Assembly: GCA_003164825.1 (NCBI GenBank)
Contig: PLUH01000298.1
Location: forward strand, 981-6,467
Source of the DNA: Hyphomicrobiales bacterium
Lineage (GTDB): Bacteria; Pseudomonadota; Alphaproteobacteria; Rhizobiales; Beijerinckiaceae
Direction of reading: 5' to 3'
Length of the DNA: 5,487 nt
The notes beneath the pieces were generated by a model, which was not told the origin of the DNA, did not search any database, and saw only the letters and a program-made list of their open reading frames with translations. The position numbers were made by a program, and so were the translations under genes. Of this stretch, positions 1-5,397 are shown piece by piece (position 1 is the stretch's first letter; the number at the start of each line of letters is the position of its first letter).

Positions 1-153
1 TCGGCGATCGGCGACGACCGGTTGCAGACCGCCGCGCGCGGCTACGCCGTGCCCGACAGCTTCACCCACGGCTCCTCGGCAATGCGCCAGCAATGGCTGA
101 CCGCGGGCTTGAAGAGCGGCGACATCAAATCTTGCAACACGTTCTCGAATTGA
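1..153 (+). CDS. YpfJ/KPN_02809-type neutral zinc metallopeptidase, C-terminal fragment
   Basis: Only the last 50 codons and the TGA stop are in the window; the 5' part lies before base 1. The visible peptide reads GDDRLQ, then GYAVPDSFTHGSS, then a W-x-x-x-G-L-x-S-G-D segment, and ends close to CNTF. This arrangement is typical of the C-terminus of the conserved putative neutral zinc metallopeptidase family (YpfJ, KPN_02809). Family members usually have an N-terminal membrane anchor and an HExxH zinc site, neither of which can be seen here. The serine and histidine in SFTHG and the late cysteine are family-conserved in my memory. The biological substrate of the family is not established. The gene runs in the same direction as the radical SAM gene downstream, but a 196-base gap with a terminator-like hairpin and a promoter candidate suggests separate transcription. 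Family recognition is fairly sure; the exact function is not. Confidence 0.8.
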   Translation, partial: SAIGDDRLQTAARGYAVPDSFTHGSSAMRQQWLTAGLKSGDIKSCNTFSN

Positions 154-162
154 CCGGGGCAA

Positions 163-180
163 GCCCGCGCCGGGCGTTTT
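163..180 (+). terminator. Weak intrinsic terminator-like hairpin after the metallopeptidase gene
   Basis: Ten bases after the stop codon a 5-base stem (GCCCG, loop CGC, CGGGC) is followed by G and then TTTT. The short stem and short T run make it a weak candidate, but its position directly downstream of a gene end fits a rho-independent terminator. Confidence 0.35.
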
Positions 181-275
181 AAGGCGACGGGCAGGCGCTT
201 TTTCCCCCGCGCAACGCCGTCAACGCCGCTTTTCCTCTGTCATCGAGCTTCATACGATCGTTCCACGGCCTGGCC

Positions 276-304
276 TTGACGTGGCCATGATCCGCGGCTA
301 TGTG
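276..304 (+). promoter_or_regulatory. Candidate sigma70-type promoter for the radical SAM gene
   Basis: TTGACG at 276-281 and TATGTG at 299-304 are separated by exactly 17 bases, a good spacing for a housekeeping promoter, and lie about 45 bases before the ATG at 350. The -35-like box sits between TGGCC (271-275) and GGCCA (283-287), a small inverted repeat that could bind a regulator or be chance in GC-rich DNA. The rest of the 154-349 gap shows no gene that I can support. Confidence 0.4.
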
Positions 305-349
305 CTTTGTTCATGATTTGTTCCAACTGCGCCATTATGGTCCATCGCC

Positions 350-1498
350 ATGAACCCGAGCCTCGCCCGATCCTCCGCCCCTGACCCGCGTCATCGCCCC
401 GATGCGATCGCCGAACGCATCCTGCCCGGCGAGCTTCGGCGCGGGCGCGGCGCGGCGACCAACGCATCCGGCCGTTTCGAATCCGAGCGGCGCGAGGCGT
501 TCGACGACGGCTGGACGCAGGACGAAGCGCCGGAGCCGCTTCGGACCGAGGTGACGTGGGAGAAGCCCAAGGCGATCATCGCCCGCAACGACTCCCCCGA
601 CATCCCGTTCGACCGCTCGATCAACCCCTACCGCGGCTGCGAGCACGGCTGCTTCTATTGCTACGCGAGGCCCACCCACGCCTATATGGGGCTCTCGGCC
701 GGGCTCGATTTCGAGACCCGCCTGTTCGCCAAGGAGGGCGCGGCCGAGCTGCTCGAGCGGGAGCTGGCGTCGCCGAAGTACAAGCCGGCGCCGATCGCCT
801 TCGGCGCCAACACCGATCCCTATCAGCCGATCGAGCGCCAGTATCGCATCACCCGGTCGCTGATCGAGGTCCTGAAGCGCGCCCGCCACCCGCTCACCAT
901 TGTCACCAAATCGAACCTCATCCTGCGCGACCTCGACCTCCTGGCGCCGATGGCCCGCGATGGCCTGGTCAAGGTGTTCGTCTCAGTGACCACGCTCGAT
1001 CGGGCGCTCGCGCGGCAAATGGAGCCGCGCGCCCCAACGCCGCAGAAGCGGCTCGAGGCGATCGAGGCGCTCAACGACGCGGGCGTGCCCGCGGGCGTGA
1101 TGGCCGCCCCGGTCATTCCGGCGATCAACGACGAGGAGCTCGAGACGATCCTGACCCGCGCCTATTCGGCCGGCGCGCGCGAGGGGAGCTATGTCGTCTT
1201 GAGACTGCCGGGCGAGTTGCGCGACATGTTCCGCGAATGGCTGCAGGTCCATTATCCCGACCGGCTCAAGCGCGCCGTCTCGCTCATGCAGTCGATGCGC
1301 GAGGGCAAGGACTACGAGGCCCAATGGGGCCGTCGCATGGCGGGCTCTGGCCCCTACGCCTGGATGATCGGGCGCCGGTTCGAGATGGCCGCCCGCCGCC
1401 TCGGCTACCGCGAGACCTCGCGGGCGCTGCGCACCGACCTCTTCCAGAAGCCCGCGCGCGAAGCGAGCGACGCCGACGCCCAGCTCAGCCTGTTCTGA
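350..1498 (+). CDS. PA0069-family radical SAM protein (SplB-like)
   Basis: This 382-residue protein is a radical S-adenosylmethionine enzyme of the PA0069 family, related to spore photoproduct lyase. The cluster-binding motif CxxxCxxC is at C97, C101 and C104 (NPYRGCEHGCFYCYAR), with an adjoining aromatic-rich stretch typical of this branch. Before it, residues 30-43 (RGRGAATNASGRFE) match the conserved arginine-rich N-terminal block of the family. Further signatures are FGANTDPYQPIE at 151-162, TIVTKSN at 183-189 and VSVTTLD at 211-217, which fit strands of a partial TIM barrel. An AP-x-IP-x-IND segment lies at 253-261. The protein presumably uses a [4Fe-4S] cluster to cleave SAM. Its substrate is not known, and DNA photoproduct repair should not be assumed from the resemblance. 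The ATG at 350 has no clear Shine-Dalgarno sequence, but it precedes the conserved N-terminal block by a normal distance and I found no better start. Its last 14 bases overlap the convergent DUF1127 reading frame. Confidence 0.9.
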   Translation: MNPSLARSSAPDPRHRPDAIAERILPGELRRGRGAATNASGRFESERREAFDDGWTQDEAPEPLRTEVTWEKPKAIIARNDSPDIPFDRSINPYRGCEHGCFYCYARPTHAYMGLSAGLDFETRLFAKEGAAELLERELASPKYKPAPIAFGANTDPYQPIERQYRITRSLIEVLKRARHPLTIVTKSNLILRDLDLLAPMARDGLVKVFVSVTTLDRALARQMEPRAPTPQKRLEAIEALNDAGVPAGVMAAPVIPAINDEELETILTRAYSAGAREGSYVVLRLPGELRDMFREWLQVHYPDRLKRAVSLMQSMREGKDYEAQWGRRMAGSGPYAWMIGRRFEMAARRLGYRETSRALRTDLFQKPAREASDADAQLSLF

Positions 1499-1847
1499 CG
1501 AGGCGGGCTCCCTGCCCGGCCGGCTTCGGTTCCAGCGGCGCCGGCTGCCTGTGCCCAGGCAGATTATCCCGATCGTCCGGCGGCCGAAGACATTGCGGAG
1601 GCCCGAAAGCGTCCCGGCGGCGCTCGCGCGCGCGTCGCGCGAGGAGCGCGGTCGGATCGCGGTCAAGCGGCAGCGCCGAGGCGTCGCGCACGTCGCTCAG
1701 GTTGAGGCCGATATCAGCCAGCTCGCGACGATCCATATTGGACAGCGTCCTTAGAGTCGCTCGCGCGGCGGCGACGCGGAACGGCCAAGCCGCCGCTCGT
1801 CTCGCTCCGGCGCCGACTGTGCCCCACATGCGGTTCGCGGAAATCAT
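1485..1847 (-). CDS. DUF1127 domain protein (YjiS-like), long C-terminal tail
   Basis: This minus-strand gene encodes 120 residues. Residues 26-54 hold the DUF1127 signature: a basic helix, then LSNMDRRELADIGLNLSDVRD. Small DUF1127 proteins are abundant in alphaproteobacteria. Some are known RNA-binding or regulatory proteins affecting RNA turnover and nutrient metabolism, but the role of this one cannot be read from sequence. The start is supported by AAAGGA (plus-strand 1857-1862) nine bases upstream of the ATG. Residues 1-35 are rich in Ala and Arg. After the arginine-rich segment at 71-78 the tail (80-120) is Pro-rich, resembles no family I know, and overlaps the last 14 bases of the convergent radical SAM gene. 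The tail may be genuine, or the frame may once have ended earlier. The gene is divergent from the MocR-type regulator and shares its 120-base upstream region. The domain call is firm; the full length is less so. Confidence 0.78.
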   Translation of the reverse strand: MISANRMWGTVGAGARRAAAWPFRVAAARATLRTLSNMDRRELADIGLNLSDVRDASALPLDRDPTALLARRARERRRDAFGPPQCLRPPDDRDNLPGHRQPAPLEPKPAGQGARLVRTG

Positions 1848-1856
1848 GGGCTCGCA

Positions 1857-1862
1857 TCCTTT
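1857..1862 (-). promoter_or_regulatory. Ribosome binding site of the DUF1127 gene
   Basis: Read on the minus strand this is AAAGGA, nine bases before the ATG at 1847. It supports that start in a frame whose codons alone would leave the gene doubtful. Confidence 0.6.
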
Positions 1863-1888
1863 CTAAGGCCAAGATCGGTCAGCAGCGC

Positions 1889-1917
1889 TTGTCATGCCAG
1901 AGACACTTCAGTACAGT
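1889..1917 (+). promoter_or_regulatory. Candidate promoter of the MocR-type regulator gene
   Basis: TTGTCA (1889-1894; five of six match TTGACA) and TACAGT (1912-1917; four of six match TATAAT) are 17 bases apart. The -10 box lies inside the first GTACAGTT operator copy. Transcription would begin near 1924, giving a leader of about 44 bases before the ATG at 1968. The position is inferred from consensus only. A weaker minus-strand candidate for the DUF1127 gene uses TTGAAC (plus-strand 1951-1956) and TACAGT (1926-1931), but its spacer is 19 bases. Confidence 0.5.
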
Positions 1918-1953
1918 TGTCCCAAACTGTACCAATCCAACGGCTGTACAGTT
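1911..1953. promoter_or_regulatory. Probable MocR operator: three GTACAGTT copies in the divergent intergenic region
   Basis: GTACAGTT occurs at 1911-1918 and again at 1946-1953, exactly 35 bases apart. Its exact reverse complement AACTGTAC occurs at 1925-1932. Copies one and two form a perfect 8-base inverted repeat with a 6-base spacer. The mixed direct and inverted arrangement next to a MocR gene matches the known habit of this family of binding repeated half-sites in its own control region. The first copy covers the proposed -10 box of the regulator and the third lies between the likely transcription start and the ribosome binding site. Binding would therefore probably affect the regulator itself and perhaps the divergent DUF1127 gene. 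The repeats are directly visible; their role as an operator is inferred. Confidence 0.7.
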
Positions 1954-1958
1954 CAACC

Positions 1959-1962
1959 GGAG
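1959..1962 (+). promoter_or_regulatory. Ribosome binding site that fixes the MocR start
   Basis: GGAG stands five bases before the ATG at 1968. The only longer in-frame start is a TTG at 1917, which lies inside the operator and promoter and has no such site, so the ATG is preferred. Confidence 0.65.
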
Positions 1963-1967
1963 CGCCC

Positions 1968-3395
1968 ATGGATGATCGGCCCGCCTCTCGCGTCGAAACG
2001 ACAGCGGCCTTCATCCGCGGCCGCATAGGCAGCCGTTCGCTGGCCCGCGGCTCGCGGCTCCCCTCGGTGCGGGAGCTGGCCGCGAAGCTTGAAGTCTCGA
2101 AATCCACGGTGGTCGAGGCTTACGACCGGCTCGCGGCCGAGGGAGCGGTTGTCGCCAGGCGCGGTTCGGGATTCTTCGTCGCGAGCGCCGCCCGCCCGCT
2201 CGCGGTCTCAGCCGCCGAACCGCCGCCTGAGCCTGCCATTGATCCATCCTGGATCAATCGGCACGCGATGACCGGCGCGCCCGATTTCCTCTGCCCAGGC
2301 GCCGGTTGGCTACCCGATTCCTGGGTGCTCGATCTTGGCGTCCAACGGGCGTTGCGCCTTGCCGCGCGTGAGGGTCCTAACCAGCGGCGCCAGTATGACG
2401 AGCCGCTCGGCTATGCCCCGTTGCGGCGGTTGTTCTCGGTGCGCCTCGCCGAACGCGCAGTGGCCGCGGACGCCGACCAGATTGTCGTGACCGATTCCTG
2501 CTCGCAGGCGCTCGATCTTGTCTGTCGCTTCCTCCTCAGTCCAAACGACACGGTGGTTCTCGACGATCCCTGCTATTTCAACTTTCATTCGCTCCTGCGC
2601 GCCAATCGCGCCCGAAGCCTCACGGTCCCGATGACCTCCGACGGCCCCGACGTCGCGGAGCTTGAGCGCCTGTTCGCCGAGCATCGTCCGCGTCTCTATC
2701 TCACCAGCGGAGGCTTGCAGAACCCAACAGGCGTGACGCCCTCGGCGGCGACCGTCCATCGGGTGCTGAGACTGGCGGAGGAGCATGACGTCCTCGTCCT
2801 CGAGGACGACACGTTCGCCGATTTCGAGGCCGAGCCTTCGACGAGGCTCGCCGCGCTCGACGGCCTGCGCCGGGTCGTGCAGGTCGGCAGCGCGACCAAG
2901 GCTGTCGGCGCCGCGATGCGGTGCGGCTATATCGCCGCGCGCGAGGACTGGATCGCGCCGCTCGTCGATCTCAAGCTGGCGACGACCATGGGCAATAGCG
3001 CGACTGGGGCTCACATTCTGCACCGGGTGCTAACGGAAAGCGGATATCGGCGCCATCTGGACGGTTTGCGCCGGAAGCTCGCCGACGCCATGGGGCGAAC
3101 GTTGCAGAATCTCCGCCGCCACGGCCTCGTCCCCTGGATCGAGCCGCGCGCCGGCATCTATTTGTGGGCTCGCCTGCCCGAAGGCGTCAGCGCCGCCGAC
3201 ATCGCCCGGCACGCCCTGACGAGGAAAGTGATGTTCGCCCCGGGCCCAGCCTTCAGCGCCTCCGACGAGGCGCGCGGCTGTCTGCGCTTCAATGTCGCGC
3301 GCTCCGGCGATCCGCGCGTTTACGAGGTTCTCGACGAAGCCATCGCCTCCGCTCCCCGCCGCGAGTCCGCCCCGACTTCGAATGCCGCGCTTTAA
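1968..3395 (+). CDS. MocR-type transcriptional regulator (GntR HTH fused to PLP aminotransferase-like domain)
   Basis: This 475-residue protein has the MocR layout. Residues 5-73 form a GntR winged helix-turn-helix (LPSVRELAAKLEVSKSTVVEAYDRL, then the wing RRGSGFFV). Residues from about 100 to 465 form a fold-type I aminotransferase-like effector domain. PLP-site marks are RQYDEPLGYAPLR at 141-153, NPTG at 252-255, LEDD at 278-281 and GSATK at 307-311, where K311 is the expected Schiff-base lysine; MRCGYI follows at 317-322. The conserved arginine near the C-terminus is probably R445 in FNVAR. The position after EDDT that is often tyrosine in related proteins is F283. MocR proteins are cytoplasmic regulators that sense PLP or an amino-acid-like ligand rather than act as true transaminases; the ligand here cannot be told. 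Repeats upstream suggest autoregulation. The 3' end overlaps truA by 14 bases. A true aminotransferase is unlikely because of the HTH. Confidence 0.92.
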   Translation: MDDRPASRVETTAAFIRGRIGSRSLARGSRLPSVRELAAKLEVSKSTVVEAYDRLAAEGAVVARRGSGFFVASAARPLAVSAAEPPPEPAIDPSWINRHAMTGAPDFLCPGAGWLPDSWVLDLGVQRALRLAAREGPNQRRQYDEPLGYAPLRRLFSVRLAERAVAADADQIVVTDSCSQALDLVCRFLLSPNDTVVLDDPCYFNFHSLLRANRARSLTVPMTSDGPDVAELERLFAEHRPRLYLTSGGLQNPTGVTPSAATVHRVLRLAEEHDVLVLEDDTFADFEAEPSTRLAALDGLRRVVQVGSATKAVGAAMRCGYIAAREDWIAPLVDLKLATTMGNSATGAHILHRVLTESGYRRHLDGLRRKLADAMGRTLQNLRRHGLVPWIEPRAGIYLWARLPEGVSAADIARHALTRKVMFAPGPAFSASDEARGCLRFNVARSGDPRVYEVLDEAIASAPRRESAPTSNAAL

Positions 3396-4242
3396 GCTCA
3401 TCATCGAATATGACGGCGCGCCGTTCGTCGGCTGGCAGCGGCAGGAGAACGGCCTTTCGATCCAGGAGGCGCTGGAGGAGGCGCTCGCCGCGATGACGGC
3501 TGAGCGCGCGATCGTCCATGGCGCAGGGCGCACCGACGCCGGCGTGCATGCGCTGGGCCAGGTCGCCCACGTCGACCTCGAGCGCGAATGGGAGCCGTTC
3601 CGGCTCGGCGAGGGGCTCAACGCGCTGCTTCATCCCCATCCGATTGCAGTTCTCAAGTCCGAGCGCGTTGATTCCGGTTTCGACGCCAGGCGGAGCGCCC
3701 GCACCCGCCATTATCTCTATCGCATCCTCAACCGCCGGGCGCCGCTGGCGCTCGAGCGCGGCCGCGCCTGGCGGGTGAAGCCTCCCCTCGACGCTCGCGC
3801 GATGCACGACGCCGCCCAGGCCTTGGTCGGCCGGCACGATTTCTCCACCTTTCGCGACGCCCAATGCCAGGCGAAATCGCCGATCCGCACCCTCGACCGG
3901 CTCGACGTCATGCGCGACGGCGACGAGGTTCAAATCGAAGCGAGCGCGCTGTCGTTCCTGCATCGGCAGGTGCGCTCGATGGTCGGCTCGCTGGTCGAGG
4001 TCGGCGTGGGCCGGTCGACCGCCGGCGACCTCAAAGCCGCGCTCGAAGCCGCCGACCGCAGCCGCTGCGGCCCGGTCGCGCCAGCCTCCGGCCTCTACCT
4101 CGCCCGCGTCGACTACCCCGAAGCGCACGGCGGGGAGTTCGGCACGCTCCCGTCCTCCCCCGCGAATGCGGGGGAGGGGGACCGCGCGAAGCGCGGTGGT
4201 GGGGGTTCGTCAATCGATCAAGCCGCGAACTCGGCGAAATAG
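3382..4242 (+). CDS. truA: tRNA pseudouridine synthase I (TruA) with C-terminal extension
   Basis: TruA converts uridines 38-40 of the anticodon arm of many tRNAs to pseudouridine in the cytoplasm. The 286-residue product starts with FKLIIEYDGAPFVGWQRQ. It holds the catalytic motif GRTDAGVHALGQ with D52 as the nucleophile, YLYRI at 111-115, RHDFSTFRDAQCQA at 151-164 and FLHRQVRSMVGSLVEVG at 192-208. The frame is open further upstream, to 3292, but family length and the conserved start support the ATG at 3382. This ATG lies 14 bases inside the end of the MocR gene, has no clear Shine-Dalgarno sequence and is probably translated by coupling. TruA proteins normally end soon after the LYLARVDYP block (238-246). 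Here about 40 extra residues rich in Gly, Ala and Ser follow, encoded mostly by the palindromic repeat at 4154-4197. The stop overlaps the end of convergent dapE by 25 bases. Confidence 0.96.
   Translation: MPRFKLIIEYDGAPFVGWQRQENGLSIQEALEEALAAMTAERAIVHGAGRTDAGVHALGQVAHVDLEREWEPFRLGEGLNALLHPHPIAVLKSERVDSGFDARRSARTRHYLYRILNRRAPLALERGRAWRVKPPLDARAMHDAAQALVGRHDFSTFRDAQCQAKSPIRTLDRLDVMRDGDEVQIEASALSFLHRQVRSMVGSLVEVGVGRSTAGDLKAALEAADRSRCGPVAPASGLYLARVDYPEAHGGEFGTLPSSPANAGEGDRAKRGGGGSSIDQAANSAK
4154..4205 (+). repeat. REP-like palindromic element inside the truA 3' end
   Basis: Two hairpins stand in series. The first has 10-base arms (CCTCCCCCGC at 4154-4163 and GCGGGGGAGG at 4168-4177) with loop GAAT. 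The second has 7-base arms (ACCGCGC at 4181-4187 and GCGCGGT at 4191-4197) with loop GAA. A G-rich run follows to 4205. The design, a C-rich/G-rich long stem and then a short stem with a GAA loop, recurs at 5441-5478 in the same orientation. Such intergenic palindromic repeats are common in GC-rich alphaproteobacterial genomes. Here the element is translated as the end of TruA. There is no T run, so a classical terminator is not supported. Confidence 0.72.
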
Positions 4243-5384
4243 CGGTCGAGCGCGCGCTCGTAGATCTGCGACAACGCTTCGAGATCGTCGAGCGGGACCC
4301 GCTCGTCGACCGCGTGGATGGTGGCGTTGACGAGGCCGAGCTCGACCACCGGACAGGCGTTCTTGATGAACCGCGCGTCGGAGGCGCCCCCGCCGGTCGA
4401 AAGCTCAGGCCGCCGCCCGGTCACGTCTTGAACCGCGGCGGCGACCAGATCGGTGAACGGTCCCGGTTTGGTGAGAAATGCGACCGCGTTGGTCGGCTCG
4501 AAGGCGAGCGTCGTGCGCGCGCCCCCGGCCGCCGCCGCGACCCGCCGCGCGATCTCCGCCTTAAGCGATTCGGGCGTCCAGAGATCGTTGAAGCGCACAT
4601 TGAAGGCAAGCCGGACCTCGCCCGGAATGACGTTGTGCGCGGCGTTTCCGACGTCGACGGTGGTGACTTCGAGGTTCGAGGGCTCGAAATCGGCGTTGCC
4701 CCGATCGAGCGGCGGCGAAAAGAGCGCCGTCAGCACCGGCGCGAGCGCACGGATCGGATTCTCCGCGATCTGCGGATAGGCGACATGGCCCTGGCGGCCG
4801 TGGATTGTGAGCCGTCCATTCAGCGAGCCGCGCCGGCCGTGCTTGATCGTGTCGCCGAGCGCGCTGACGCATGTCGGCTCGCCGACGATGCAATGGTCGA
4901 GAAGCTCACCCCTCGCTAGCGCCCAGTCGAGGAGCTTGACCGTGCCGTTAACCGCCGGGCCTTCCTCGTCGCCGGTGATGAGAAAGCTGAGCGATCCGGC
5001 AAACGACCCCTTGGCGATGAAGCGCAAGGCGGCGGCCACAGCTGCGGCGACGCCGCCTTTCATGTCGCACGCGCCGCGGCCCCAGAGCTCGCCGTCGGCG
5101 ATCTCGGCCGCGAACGGATCGAACCGCCAGCTTTTAACATCGCCGGGCGGCACGACGTCGGTGTGGCCGGCGAAGGCGAGATTGGGACGCCCGCTCCCGT
5201 ACCGAGCATGCAGGTTCAGGACCGCGGGCGTCCCCGGCGCCTCGAACGTGATCAGCTCGGCCGCGAATCCGGCCTGAGTCAGGAGATCGCTGAGATAAGG
5301 CAACGCCCCGCCGTCCTCCGGCGTCACCGAGCGACAACGGATGAGCGCGCGCGCAATCTCGAGCGCCGAGGGCGTGGCGGGCAT
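4218..5384 (-). CDS. dapE: Succinyl-diaminopimelate desuccinylase (DapE)
   Basis: DapE hydrolyses N-succinyl-L,L-2,6-diaminopimelate to succinate and L,L-diaminopimelate, a cytoplasmic step of the succinylase branch leading to meso-diaminopimelate for peptidoglycan and to lysine. The 388-residue protein is a complete M20-family di-zinc hydrolase of usual length. Metal and catalytic residues are visible in order: H74 and D76 in FAGHTDVVPPGD, bridging D107 in GRGACDMKGG, catalytic E140 and metal ligand E141 in TGDEEGPA, E169 in VGEP, and H357 in NATIHAVDE. The dimerisation (lid) domain is roughly residues 180-295, including KHGRRGSLNG and HGRQGHVAYPQIAENP. GGGASDARF at 331-339 is also typical. 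The ATG at 5384 has TAAGG six bases upstream. The gene converges on truA with a 25-base overlap. Its upstream side is filled by a palindromic repeat, so its promoter is not visible and probably lies beyond the window. Confidence 0.97.
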   Translation of the reverse strand: MPATPSALEIARALIRCRSVTPEDGGALPYLSDLLTQAGFAAELITFEAPGTPAVLNLHARYGSGRPNLAFAGHTDVVPPGDVKSWRFDPFAAEIADGELWGRGACDMKGGVAAAVAAALRFIAKGSFAGSLSFLITGDEEGPAVNGTVKLLDWALARGELLDHCIVGEPTCVSALGDTIKHGRRGSLNGRLTIHGRQGHVAYPQIAENPIRALAPVLTALFSPPLDRGNADFEPSNLEVTTVDVGNAAHNVIPGEVRLAFNVRFNDLWTPESLKAEIARRVAAAAGGARTTLAFEPTNAVAFLTKPGPFTDLVAAAVQDVTGRRPELSTGGGASDARFIKNACPVVELGLVNATIHAVDERVPLDDLEALSQIYERALDRYFAEFAA

Positions 5385-5390
5385 GCGGCG

Positions 5391-5395
5391 CCTTA
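5391..5395 (-). promoter_or_regulatory. Ribosome binding site of dapE
   Basis: TAAGG on the minus strand lies six bases before the dapE ATG and confirms that start. Two bases further upstream the palindromic element begins. Confidence 0.6.
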
Positions 5396-5397
5396 GA

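Noticed and set aside
1517..1546. Terminator between the radical SAM and DUF1127 genes
   Set aside because: GCCGGC is repeated with a long loop, but no T run follows on either strand and the stretch lies within the DUF1127 frame.
983..1666. Minus-strand open frame of 227 residues antisense to the radical SAM gene
   Set aside because: No family features, no good start signal, and explained by the high GC content opposite a real gene.
556..1866. Long plus-strand open frame of 436 residues
   Set aside because: It is another frame of the radical SAM gene, rich in Arg, Ala, Pro and Gly as expected from GC-rich shadow frames, with no recognisable domain.
1917..1967. Longer MocR start at a TTG giving 17 more residues
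   Set aside because: This stretch is the operator and promoter region, contains two of the three repeats, and has no ribosome binding site, whereas the ATG at 1968 has GGAG at five bases and begins a normal GntR domain.
3292..3381. Longer TruA start 30 residues upstream
   Set aside because: The added peptide is low-complexity and is read out of frame through the conserved C-terminus of the MocR gene; TruA homology begins right at the ATG at 3382.
3289..4128. Minus-strand open frame of 279 residues antisense to truA and the MocR end
   Set aside because: Typical antisense shadow of strongly conserved TruA coding sequence; no motifs seen.
4154..4205. Bidirectional intrinsic terminator between truA and dapE
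   Set aside because: The hairpins are strong but neither strand has a T run after the stem; repeat architecture shared with 5398-5487 explains it better.
3864..4919. Plus-strand open frame of 351 residues across the truA end and opposite dapE
   Set aside because: Arg- and Glu-rich shadow sequence crossing two well-recognised genes and a palindromic repeat; no domain.
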